From positions 1 to 64,000 of the forward strand of contig JAAWCS010000015.1 of the NCBI GenBank assembly GCA_022793375.1: a DNA stretch of 64,000 nt, written 5' to 3'. The notes beneath the pieces are model-generated. The model was not told where the DNA came from and searched no databases. It saw nothing but the letters and a program-made list of their open reading frames with translations. Origin of the DNA: Lachnospiraceae bacterium. Lineage in GTDB: Bacteria > Bacillota > Clostridia > Lachnospirales > Lachnospiraceae. Numbering within the stretch: position 1 is the first letter of the stretch; each line of letters opens with the position of its first letter. This document shows, one piece after another, positions 1 through 7,783 of this stretch. Made by a program: the position numbers and the translations under genes.

Positions 1-117
1 CGATTCCATAGGATTTTTCAAGGCATAGTACCCGCTATGTCCAATGTTTATGTCCATTTTTCTCAAATTTCTTTTCCTGCACGATATTCAGTTGTCAATC
101 TTCGGCTGGAATCTCAT

Positions 118-637
118 TCATTGAGATTCCGAGAAGTTATACGCCAGCGTTCGGCAGATCGCCTTTAACAGACCCTGTGCCAGCTCTTCGCTCTCCCAGT
201 CCCGAAACCGCAGCAAGATAAACTGATCGTCTCTTTGGTATGTATGCGCAATCCAGGAAACCAGGCTCGATTTCCCCATTCCCGGCGCACCGGTAATCAG
301 CATCGCGGACGTACCCGGGCTGTTCGCAAATTTCCGAATCATCTGTTCCAAGGTATCGCCCTGGCGAATGTTTGTCTCCTCCGCCCGCCGGATGATCCCG
401 GTATTCCCGCAAAAGGATCTCCGCTGCTTCGTAGATCCTCTCCGGATCCTTTTCATAGCAATGATACGTAATCGTATGAAGTACCTGGACAAGAATCTTG
501 TAAATCTGTGAATATAGATTTTGATACGATTTATATCTGCCTTCGACAAAATTTTGTATAGCTGTTTTTGATATGTCAACTCCATCACTGATCAATTTTG
601 ATAAAAGGTCGCTTACGATCGCTCCTTCCAGTATCAT
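118..637 (-). pseudogene. NACHT-like P-loop NTPase, frameshifted and truncated remnant
   Basis: The N-terminal part reads from an ATG at 637, behind a GGGAGGGA ribosome binding site, in one frame (starts MILEGAIVSDLL). The continuation containing a Walker A motif (GAPGMGKSS) and a strand ending in FRDWE lies in another minus-strand frame that stops at 118. The two frames overlap around 370-420, so a frameshift joins them. After Walker A only about 50 residues remain; no Walker B or C-terminal repeat domain follows. Large NACHT/STAND ATPases of this kind are signalling or defence proteins, usually far longer. I read this as a decayed 5' fragment; a sequencing error could explain the frameshift but not the early end. 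Confidence 0.6.
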
Positions 638-790
638 TCGTAAATCCCTCCCTCTTTTGCAGATCAATCGACGGATTAGTTGCTCTTTTTACTAAATCCA
701 CTTTTATTTTAACAGATTCATATCCGAATAAAAAGAATCCGGCGGCAAAAATCATTTAAATTTTCCCGATCTTTAGCCCGCCCTTCATAC

Positions 791-816
791 AAAAAAAGGC
801 GGGACAGTCTCCCGCC
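791..816 (-). terminator. Rho-independent terminator of the cupin/CoADR cluster
   Basis: Read on the minus strand, a GGCGGGA/TCCCGCC stem (7 bp) with a 5-nt loop is followed by seven T residues. It lies about 45 bp after the stop of the flavoprotein gene at 863. Confidence 0.85.
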
Positions 817-862
817 CCGCACAAATACTTTTTTACCGATCCGTATTTTTCTATAAGCCGCC

Positions 863-2557
863 TCACTTCACTTCTGCAGCCCGCAGCATGCTCCCTTCCT
901 CGCTCTCGTTCCAATCCGGCGGCAATATCTCCCCGTACATCCGATATCCCCCGGAAATATTGTAGCAGTCATATCCGTGCCCGGTTAAAATCCGGCAGGC
1001 CACATAGCTGCGCAGTCCGCTGAAGCAGTGCACATATACCGGTTTCTCCTTTGGCAGCTCCCCAATCCGCTCCCGCAGCTCATGCAGCGGAATGTGGACA
1101 AAGCCCGGCACGCTTCCCTGGGCATACTCGTTGTCCGTCCGCACGTCTAGAAGCGTAACCGCCTCCCCGTCCAGCGCCGGAACCTGCTCCCAGTGGAAAT
1201 TTTTCACCTTGCCGGTGACAATGTTTTCAATGGCAAAGCCGGCCATATTCAGCGGGTCCTTGGCCGAATTGTAGGGCGGCGCGTAACACAGTTCCAAATC
1301 CGCCAAATCCATGGCCGTCAAGCCGGCCCGTATAGCCACGGCCAGCACGTCGCACCGCTTATCGGCGCCCTCGGCCCCGACAAACTGCCCGCCCAGCAGC
1401 CGGCCCGTTGCGCGCTCAAAGACAATTTTCAGCGTCAGCGGCTTGGCCCCCGGATAGTAGCCGGCATGCGCGCCGCTGTGCAGATATACCTTGTCGCAAT
1501 CTATGCCTGCCGCCTTTGCCGCTGCTTCCGTAAGCCCTGTGGCCGCCACGGCGATGTCAAATACCTTGATAATCGACGAACCCTGCGTTCCCTTGTAGCG
1601 CGAATCCATGCCGGCAATCTGATTGGCCGCGATCCTCCCCTGGCGGTTCGCCGGACCGGCCAGGGCGATATGGCGCTTCTGTCCGGTGACAAATTCCGTC
1701 ACTTCCACGGCGTCACCCACGGCGTAGATGTCCGGATCGCTGGTCTGCATACGGTCATTGACCGCAATGCACCCCCGAAATCCCAGTTCCAGGCCAGCTT
1801 CTCTGGCCAGGTCGCTGTTTGGCTTGACGCCCACGCTGATTACGGCCAGCCCGGCCTCCAAAGAACCGTCGGTCGTCGTGATGTGCAGACCGTTCTCCTT
1901 TTCTTCGATGGCTGTGATGCCGCAGTTTAACCGCAGGTTTATCCCATGTTTTTCCAATTCCTTCTCCGCAATATGGGCTATCTCTTCATCGATGGAGCCG
2001 ATCACATGGCTGGCCAACTCCACGACCGTGACCTCCAGGCCCCGTTCCCGCAGATTTTCTGCCAATTCAATGCCAATGTAACCGCCGCCCGCGATTACCG
2101 CATGCTTTACCCGGCGCTCTTCGATCCAGCGGTCAATCGCCACTACCTCCGGCACGCTGCGCAGGACAAACACGCCCTGGCTGTTAAGCCCCCGGATCGC
2201 CCCGGGCAGGACAGCGTCGGCTCCGGGAGACAGAATCAGCTTGTCGTACCCTTCTTCATAGATATCTCCCTCTCCGCGGCGCACGCGGACCGTCTTGTGC
2301 TCCCGGTCAATGGCGATGACCTCCTCTTGTGTGCGCACCTCCACACGGAATCGTCCGTAAAAGCTTTCCGGCGTCTGCACCAGCAAGTCGTCTTTTGTGC
2401 CGATCGTGCGGCTGATATAATACGGCAGACCGCAGTTGGCAAAGGAAATGTACGGCCCCCGTTCAAACAGAATAATCTGCGCGTTTTCGTCCATTCGGCG
2501 CATTCTCGCGGCCGCCGAAGCGCCGCCGGCCACGCCGCCTACAATCAATACTTTCAT
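863..2557 (-). CDS. CoA-disulfide reductase-like FAD/NAD(P) oxidoreductase with C-terminal rhodanese domain
   Basis: 564 residues. The N-terminus carries the FAD-binding GGVAGGASAAARMRR motif and a redox cysteine in SFANCGLPYY (about Cys42), the single active-site cysteine of the CoADR/NADH oxidase/Npsr group of pyridine nucleotide disulfide reductases. A second dinucleotide fold (AGGGYIGIELAEN) lies near residue 160. The last ~100 residues form a rhodanese domain with active-site motif HCFSGLRS. Such CoADR-RHD fusions reduce CoA disulfide, CoA persulfide or polysulfide with NAD(P)H in the cytoplasm. I trimmed eight residues from the ORF because ATG at 2557 follows a GGGAGGG site. It is last of three co-directional genes (cupin, C_GCAxxG_C_C protein, this), suggesting a thiol/sulfane-sulfur stress unit. 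Confidence 0.88.
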   Translation of the reverse strand: MKVLIVGGVAGGASAAARMRRMDENAQIILFERGPYISFANCGLPYYISRTIGTKDDLLVQTPESFYGRFRVEVRTQEEVIAIDREHKTVRVRRGEGDIYEEGYDKLILSPGADAVLPGAIRGLNSQGVFVLRSVPEVVAIDRWIEERRVKHAVIAGGGYIGIELAENLRERGLEVTVVELASHVIGSIDEEIAHIAEKELEKHGINLRLNCGITAIEEKENGLHITTTDGSLEAGLAVISVGVKPNSDLAREAGLELGFRGCIAVNDRMQTSDPDIYAVGDAVEVTEFVTGQKRHIALAGPANRQGRIAANQIAGMDSRYKGTQGSSIIKVFDIAVAATGLTEAAAKAAGIDCDKVYLHSGAHAGYYPGAKPLTLKIVFERATGRLLGGQFVGAEGADKRCDVLAVAIRAGLTAMDLADLELCYAPPYNSAKDPLNMAGFAIENIVTGKVKNFHWEQVPALDGEAVTLLDVRTDNEYAQGSVPGFVHIPLHELRERIGELPKEKPVYVHCFSGLRSYVACRILTGHGYDCYNISGGYRMYGEILPPDWNESEEGSMLRAAEVK

Positions 2558-2561
2558 CTTG

Positions 2562-2984
2562 TTATCCCTCCCGCGCCGCAATCAGACCATGATCGGCCGC
2601 AAATTTTTCAAACAGGTCGGCCGCCGCTTCCAATAATGGCAGGCATTTTACCTTGTCGTCCTTGCGGTATTTCGGCTTCAGCACCGAACAGTCCCCATGG
2701 CCCAATTTCTCCTGAAACACCTCGGCGTACTCCTTGCACAGCTCTCGAAAGCCAGGCGTTATATGCGCCCGCTCCTTGACGGCCAGACGTCCGAGAGCTG
2801 CCATATCCGCGCACAGCACACCGCAGGTCATGCCGCAGCCTAAGCCCCCGCCAAATCCGCTTACCAGCCGGAAATCCTCTTCCCCCAGTTCCAGCCCATA
2901 TTCGTCGTTCATCATATGCAGTGTGCTCTCGGCACAGTTAAAATCCTTCTCTACAAAATATTTATAGGCATGGTCTCTCAACAT
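2562..2984 (-). CDS. C_GCAxxG_C_C family redox protein
   Basis: 140 residues. The signature is GLGCGMTCGVLCADMAALG preceded by a FNCAES cysteine and followed by C-terminal cysteines (LCKEY, GDCSV, VKCLP), which defines the small C_GCAxxG_C_C family. The function is unknown; the conserved cysteines imply metal or cluster binding or thiol chemistry. It ends 4 bp before the start of the CoADR-like flavoprotein, so the two are almost certainly cotranscribed and could interact. A GGAAGGAAGAG stretch precedes the ATG at 2984. Confidence 0.85.
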   Translation of the reverse strand: MLRDHAYKYFVEKDFNCAESTLHMMNDEYGLELGEEDFRLVSGFGGGLGCGMTCGVLCADMAALGRLAVKERAHITPGFRELCKEYAEVFQEKLGHGDCSVLKPKYRKDDKVKCLPLLEAAADLFEKFAADHGLIAAREG

Positions 2985-3026
2985 ACTGTATCTCTTCCTT
3001 CCTTGCTGATCTGTTTTCCTGCGGAT

Positions 3027-3374
3027 CTATCTCCTTACCACCACGGCCAGATATTCGGCCGGCTTATCGCCGTGCGCCCGCAGGCTGTGGCCCTCTCCTT
3101 CTGCAGAAAAAACCGTATCTCCCGGATACACGACCACCGTATTTCCGTTGTCGTTCACTTCCAGAGCGCCGCTCAGCACATAGAAAAACTCAATCTCATT
3201 TTCATGGGCATGATACCCCATGGAACTGCCCGGCTCTATCACCGCCCGCACCACCATACGGCAGTGATGAAACATCTGCTCTTCGGTCGCCAGGTGATTC
3301 AAAACGACGGTCCCGTCGCCCCCTCTGGCATGCTCCCGCTTTTCCACGGGATGATCGCCCCTGCGAATAACCAT
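3027..3374 (-). CDS. Small cupin-domain protein
   Basis: 115 residues forming one cupin barrel: the first motif contains GYHAHENEIEFFYVLSG with two histidines and a glutamate as metal ligands, and the second has PGDTVFSAEGEGHSLRA. Single-domain cupins serve as small-molecule binding proteins, isomerases or dioxygenases; nothing here picks a substrate. It is the first gene of the three-gene cluster ending with the CoADR-like flavoprotein, with a 42-bp gap to the next start. Confidence 0.85.
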   Translation of the reverse strand: MVIRRGDHPVEKREHARGGDGTVVLNHLATEEQMFHHCRMVVRAVIEPGSSMGYHAHENEIEFFYVLSGALEVNDNGNTVVVYPGDTVFSAEGEGHSLRAHGDKPAEYLAVVVRR

Positions 3375-3529
3375 TTTCTTATTCCTCCTACTAATTTAAT
3401 TCCGCAACTCCCCTCCCAAGCGCCCTGAATCCGGGAAAATTTCCCGCCGCAGACGCGTCAGCAAATCCTCCCGGGGCCTGTCCGGTCCGTTGCCGTTTTT
3501 TTCACAGCTCATTTGATACTGCCATACAA

Positions 3530-3556
3530 CAGGAGGGTGAACCTGCCACCCTCCTG
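3530..3556 (-). terminator. Strong hairpin downstream of the sugar-binding lipoprotein gene
   Basis: A perfect 10-bp GC-rich inverted repeat (CAGGAGGGTG / CACCCTCCTG) with a 7-nt loop lies 60 bp after the stop of the gene at 3615. The following T-run is poor on the minus strand, so it may act as a 3' stabilising or weak terminator hairpin. Confidence 0.6.
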
Positions 3557-3614
3557 CAATCTTACTGCTTTTTAAACCGTTTTGTCAAGTTCTGATCCCT
3601 TTTTGCCGGCAAGA

Positions 3615-4601
3615 TCACTTTTTGCTGACAATGTCAATCCACTCCTGCGCGTTGTTCTGATCCAGATAGATCATGCCCGTATCACAGAACTGCGGGATAT
3701 CGTTGCCCAATGACAGCTGCCACAGCATCAGGACCGCCATGCTGCCCTGCATGTGAGGATCGGTCGAATAACCGCAGGTGATGGTGCCCTTCTTTACATA
3801 CTCCAGCACTTCCAGCATGTTCTCCGCGCCTACCACGGTGATTTCGCCTACTTTGCCGGCTTCCTCGATCGCGGCGGAAATGCCGATCGGAGCGGCGCCG
3901 TCCACGCGCAGATAGCCCTTGAGGTCAGGATTGGCGGCGATTACGGCCGCGGCCTGCTGCTGTGCGGTCTGCACGTCGTCGTTGGAGATGCCGCCGTCCA
4001 CAATTTCAATATTCGGGTATTTGGCCAATGTGTCCATATGGCCGTTGTATCTCTCAATGTGTGTTGCCGAGGTGGTAACACCGTGCATGACGGCTACCTT
4101 ACCCTCGCCGCCCAAAAGCTCTACCAGCTTCTCCGCTTCCAAGGATGCCTGCTCGTAGAAATCGTTGCCGGCCGATGCCAGGCCGGAGCCCTCTACCACG
4201 GCGTCAAACAGCATGACCGGAATGCCCATGGCCTCGATCTCTTCGATAACCGCCTTGCTGCCCTCATAGTCTACCGGGTCGATCGCGATGCCCGTAGGCT
4301 TGGTAGCGGCCGCCTGCTCTAAAATCGTGTTCTGCTCCGTTACGTCGGCGGCAGAAGGAGCACGGTAGTCCACGGTCACCTTCACGCCCAGCTGTTCGCT
4401 CAGCGAAGCCGCCTGGTTCTGTGCGCCTACATTTACCATATCAAACCATTCGTGTACGCATTTGGGAATGATGACAAACGTCAGGTCCCCGCCGCCTCCG
4501 CCTGCGTTTCCGCTTCCGTTGGCGGACGCCGGATTTCCGGAGCAGCCGCACAGCCCCACAATCATCATCAGGGAAAGAAGAACTGCCAGTAATTTTTTCA
4601 T
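3615..4601 (-). CDS. Sugar ABC transporter substrate-binding lipoprotein (RbsB-type)
   Basis: 328 residues. It has a lipoprotein signal peptide with lipobox LCGC (Cys20), a Gly/Asn-rich linker, then a type-1 periplasmic binding fold of the Peripla_BP_4 group (IAIDPVDYEG, VMLFDAVVEGSG, GYSTDPHMQGSMAV). It should capture a pentose, hexose or related polyol outside the membrane. It is the third gene of an ATPase-permease-binding protein operon, an order with the binding protein last. The 156-bp gap before it contains short inverted repeats (GGTCA..TGACC; GCCAAT..ATTGGC), which may allow separate expression levels. The ligand cannot be read from sequence. Confidence 0.9.
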   Translation of the reverse strand: MKKLLAVLLSLMMIVGLCGCSGNPASANGSGNAGGGGGDLTFVIIPKCVHEWFDMVNVGAQNQAASLSEQLGVKVTVDYRAPSAADVTEQNTILEQAAATKPTGIAIDPVDYEGSKAVIEEIEAMGIPVMLFDAVVEGSGLASAGNDFYEQASLEAEKLVELLGGEGKVAVMHGVTTSATHIERYNGHMDTLAKYPNIEIVDGGISNDDVQTAQQQAAAVIAANPDLKGYLRVDGAAPIGISAAIEEAGKVGEITVVGAENMLEVLEYVKKGTITCGYSTDPHMQGSMAVLMLWQLSLGNDIPQFCDTGMIYLDQNNAQEWIDIVSKK

Positions 4602-4757
4602 TTCTAAATCCTCCTAGTGTTTTTTTGGTCAATCCCGGGCTGACCGTATCATGTTTTGTATGGATAAAAAGCCAATCTTCTCTGCGCATAATCCAATTGG
4701 CTTGTAAAAAGATAATTACGCACGAAAGGTTTTAACGCGCCTGTTTTGTGCATCGGT

Positions 4758-5738
4758 TTATTGCGACGTCCCTTTCTGCTTTTTGCGTCCCCGCAGGATC
4801 GTAATCAGCGAAGGCAGCGCAATGGCTAACACGACTACAATGCCGCTCACGGCTTCCTGCCAGTAGACGTTTACGCCAAAGAGGACGATGACATTGGAAA
4901 TCAGACAGATGATGGCCGCGCCGATCATGGCCCCGATGGGCGTGCCCACGCCGCCGGTCAGCAGGATACCGCCGATTACACAGGCCGCAATCGAGTTCAT
5001 CGGCCAGTTGTTGCCGATGGCTGCCTGGGCCGTGCCCAGCCTGGCTACGTAGAGAATACCGGCCAGGGCCGAAATAAAGCCGACGATGCCATACAGAAGC
5101 ACCCGGATTGCGTCCACGCGGATGCCGATGATCTCGCTGGCCTCCCGGCTGTTGCCGATCGCATACACATACCGCCCCGTTTTTGTCTTTGTCGCAAACC
5201 ACACGATCCCTGCCAGCACCAGCACGGCAAAGTAGAAGGGAATCGGAATCGAAAACAGGTTTTCTTTTCCCAGGAAATAGATTTCCTCAGGAATGCCCGT
5301 GATCGCCCGGCCTTTGGTAATTACCAGCGTAATGCCGGCGTAAACGGACTGCATACCGATCGTCGCCACCATCGAATTCAGCTTCAGACGCGTAATCAAA
5401 AGGCCGTTGAAGCAGCCGAACAGGGTTCCCACCAGCAGGCCGAGAATCATTGATACGAAGGGGTTAATTTTTACTACCGTCATCATCAGACCGCATAGAA
5501 CGCCGGACAGCGTCGCGATTTTGCCGACCGACAGATCCAGCTCGCCGATCAGCAGCAGCAGCGACTGCGCCACCGCGACCATGCCAATAAACGCAATATC
5601 CCTTAGCAGCGACTGCAGGTTGAAAATATCCAGAAAATACGGTGAAAATACGCTGGCAACAATCAGCATCAGTACCAGGACCAGGGCCGCCAGCGCCGTA
5701 CTGCTCTTGAAAAACGTTTTTACAATTGACTTTTTCAT
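4758..5738 (-). CDS. Sugar ABC transporter permease (RbsC-type, BPD_transp_2)
   Basis: 326 residues, highly hydrophobic with about eight to ten membrane spans, and the family motif around GGILLTGGVGTPIGAMIGA near the C-terminus. It forms the membrane channel with the ATPase encoded just upstream. The stop of the ATPase gene overlaps this start by 4 bp (ATGA), indicating translational coupling. Confidence 0.92.
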   Translation of the reverse strand: MKKSIVKTFFKSSTALAALVLVLMLIVASVFSPYFLDIFNLQSLLRDIAFIGMVAVAQSLLLLIGELDLSVGKIATLSGVLCGLMMTVVKINPFVSMILGLLVGTLFGCFNGLLITRLKLNSMVATIGMQSVYAGITLVITKGRAITGIPEEIYFLGKENLFSIPIPFYFAVLVLAGIVWFATKTKTGRYVYAIGNSREASEIIGIRVDAIRVLLYGIVGFISALAGILYVARLGTAQAAIGNNWPMNSIAACVIGGILLTGGVGTPIGAMIGAAIICLISNVIVLFGVNVYWQEAVSGIVVVLAIALPSLITILRGRKKQKGTSQ

Positions 5739-7237
5739 TGCGGTAGTTCCTCCTTTTGTAACGTAAGTCCAAAAATCGACTGCATGATCTCCTCTTTATC
5801 CGCCCCCTGCTCAAATTCGCCGGCAATTCTTCCATTGTACATGGCGATAATCCGATTGGAACATTTCAAAACTTCATCCATCTCCGAAGAAACGAGAATG
5901 ATTCCGGCGCCGGTCTCCTCCGCAATCCGCTTCATCAGGCGATAGATATCCACCTTCGTACCGATATCAATTCCCTTGGTCGGCTCGTCAAAAATCAGCA
6001 GCTTGGGCTTTGCTTTCATACAGCGGCCGATAATGGCTTTTTGCTGGTTGCCGCCGCTTAAAAATTTGATCTTCTGTTCCAGATCCGGCGTCTTTATCTC
6101 ATAAGTGCCGACGATTTCTTCGGCCAGCTTTTTTTCCTTCTCCGTGGAAATGCCCAGAGAGCCGCGGACCTGATCGAGCGCGTTCACCGACGCATTCACC
6201 CGCACGCTCAGCTCCGAGAGAATCCCCTGGCTGCGGCGCTCCTCCGGCAGATAGAACATCCCTTTCTCCACCGAGGAATGCGTGCTGCCCAGCCGCCAGG
6301 GCTTTCCGTCGAATTCCACACTTCCTTCATAGACCGGCAAATATCCGAAAACGGCCTGCATCAGTTCGCTGCGCCCTGCTCCTACCAGGCCGGCGAAGCC
6401 TAAAATCTCTCCTTTACGCAGGGAAAAACTCACCTGCGAAAAATCGTCGCCTGTCAGACCCTTGACATTCAGCAAAACCTCTTCCTGAACAGCCGTGGAG
6501 GAAAACTCTTCTTTCTCATCCAAGGAACGCCCTGTCATCTGGGCGACGACCCAGGATACGTCCACCTCGTCCAGGCGCGCATAGGAAACCTTTTTGCCGT
6601 TGCAGAACACGGAAATGCAATCCCCGATGCGGAACACCTCATCCAGCTTATGCGAAATGAAGATCACCGCTTTTCCTTCTTTTTTCAATTTTTCCACAAT
6701 ACTGAATAAATGCTCCGTATCCTTGTCCGTCAGGCTGGTGGTCGGCTCGTCTAACATCAGCACTTGGTAGTCCTCAAAGGCCGTAGCGCGCGCAATCTGC
6801 AAAAGCTGCTGCTGCGAGACCGGTATGTCTTTTACCAGCGTCTCCGGCTCCACGGTCATGCCCAGCTCTTCCAGCAAAGGAACGGCCTTCTCACAGAGTT
6901 TCTTCTGGCTGATCGGCCCCCGGATCCCTGCCCGCTCAAAAGGAATAAAGAGATTCTCCGCCACGGACATATTTTTAAACAAATCTATTTCCTGCGGAAC
7001 GTAAGCAATTTTCTCAAACAACTTACGATTTTTTTTAACAGACTGCGCCTCGATAAAAATGTCTCCTTCGTCCGCCGTATAAACTCCGGTCAAACATTTG
7101 ATCAGCGTACTCTTTCCCGCGCCGTTCTCGCCGACGATGCAGTGAACCTCGCCCGGCTCAAAAGCAATGTCCACCCGGTCAAGTGCGCAAACCCCTGGAA
7201 AACGTTTCGTTATTTCTTTCGCTTCCAGAATAACCAT
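5735..7237 (-). CDS. Sugar ABC transporter ATP-binding protein, duplicated domains (RbsA/MglA-type)
   Basis: 500 residues with two ABC domains. The first has Walker A GENGAGKST, a variant signature VSQQQLLQIARA and Walker B VLMLDEPTT. The second has a degenerate P-loop GLVGAGRSE, a good signature LSGGNQQKA and LLIFDEPTKG. This asymmetric arrangement is standard for ribose/galactose-type importers, where one subunit energises a permease dimer. It is first in the operon, behind GGAAAGGAGAG, and has an unusually long repeat-filled leader (7238-7574). A divergent FGGY kinase suggests the imported compound is a sugar or polyol phosphorylated after entry. Confidence 0.93.
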   Translation of the reverse strand: MVILEAKEITKRFPGVCALDRVDIAFEPGEVHCIVGENGAGKSTLIKCLTGVYTADEGDIFIEAQSVKKNRKLFEKIAYVPQEIDLFKNMSVAENLFIPFERAGIRGPISQKKLCEKAVPLLEELGMTVEPETLVKDIPVSQQQLLQIARATAFEDYQVLMLDEPTTSLTDKDTEHLFSIVEKLKKEGKAVIFISHKLDEVFRIGDCISVFCNGKKVSYARLDEVDVSWVVAQMTGRSLDEKEEFSSTAVQEEVLLNVKGLTGDDFSQVSFSLRKGEILGFAGLVGAGRSELMQAVFGYLPVYEGSVEFDGKPWRLGSTHSSVEKGMFYLPEERRSQGILSELSVRVNASVNALDQVRGSLGISTEKEKKLAEEIVGTYEIKTPDLEQKIKFLSGGNQQKAIIGRCMKAKPKLLIFDEPTKGIDIGTKVDIYRLMKRIAEETGAGIILVSSEMDEVLKCSNRIIAMYNGRIAGEFEQGADKEEIMQSIFGLTLQKEELPQ

Positions 7238-7250
7238 CTTTCACTCTCCT

Positions 7251-7510
7251 TTCCTTAGTAACGTCCGTGTTCTCAGGACATAATGGGATACCCTTGCGGT
7301 ATTTCCTTAGTAACGTCCGTGTTCTCAGGACATAATGGGATACCCTTGCGGTATTTCCTTATTTATGTCCGTGTTTCCAGGACATAATGGGATACCCTTG
7401 TGGTATTTCCTTATTTATGTCCGTGTTTCCAGGACATAATGGGATACCCTTGCGGTATTTCTATTGGTGTCCGTGTTCTTAAAACATAGCGGATACCCGT
7501 AGTAATTTCT
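7251..7510 (-). repeat. Four tandem 52-bp repeats plus a degenerate fifth in the leader of the sugar ABC operon
   Basis: Units start at 7251, 7303, 7355 and 7407, with a diverged unit from about 7458. Each holds two inverted repeats: ATACC/GGTAT around CTTGC, and GTCC/GGAC (ATGTCC/GGACAT in units 3-4) around GTGTTCTCA or GTGTTTCCA. The array lies between the predicted minus-strand promoter and the ATPase start, so it would be transcribed as a series of hairpins. Related copies occur near 25.8 and 28.97 kb. There are no unique spacers, so it is not a CRISPR array. Confidence 0.9.
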
Positions 7511-7529
7511 TGGCTTTTACTATTTAATA

Positions 7530-7567
7530 GATTGCCTGCAATTAGTACTTTACACTTGCAGGCAATC
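7530..7567. promoter_or_regulatory. Paired operator-like dyads between divergent transporter and kinase genes
   Basis: GATTGCCTGCAA and TTGCAGGCAATC form a perfect 12-bp inverted repeat with a 14-bp spacer. Each arm is itself a dyad, TTGC-CT-GCAA and TTGC-AG-GCAA, with centres 24 bp apart. They sit just downstream of the predicted start point of the minus-strand promoter, a position suited to repression. No regulator gene lies next to them, so the protein is unknown. Confidence 0.6.
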
Positions 7568-7580
7568 AATGCTTTTGTTT

Positions 7581-7609
7581 ATTATACAGCTAATTATACA
7601 ATTTTGCAA
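7581..7609 (-). promoter_or_regulatory. Sigma-70-type promoter of the sugar ABC operon
   Basis: On the minus strand, -35 TTGCAA, a 17-bp spacer and -10 TATAAT. Predicted transcription begins near 7574, giving a leader of roughly 340 nt that contains the dyads and the repeat array. Confidence 0.6.
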
Positions 7610-7673
7610 GAGATTTGATTGCTGATTTTTTACTTTTTTTACAAAATAAAGCTGGATTTTTCCCAAAGCAGAT

Positions 7674-7702
7674 TTGACATTTTCTTATTACGATGCTATA
7701 AT
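7674..7702 (+). promoter_or_regulatory. Consensus promoter of the FGGY kinase gene
   Basis: A perfect TTGACA, 17-bp spacer and TATAAT lie about 80 bp upstream of the kinase ATG. The whole 7238-7783 gene-free stretch is accounted for by the leader repeats, the dyads and the two divergent promoters. Confidence 0.8.
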
Positions 7703-7783
7703 AATTTTCGGTAAACAACAGACTTCACCCGCCTGTTGACTGGCAAACACAGCCTGGGACATTTCAAAAAGAGGAGGAAAAAA

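Noticed and set aside
1-60. Possible further copy of the dispersed repeat on the minus strand (ACATAGCGGGTAC-like)
   Set aside because: Resembles only the decayed fifth unit at 7458-7510 over about a dozen bases; too weak to claim and cut by the window edge.
7251-7510. CRISPR-like array
   Set aside because: Units are contiguous 52-bp tandem copies with no unique spacers and no cas genes in the window.
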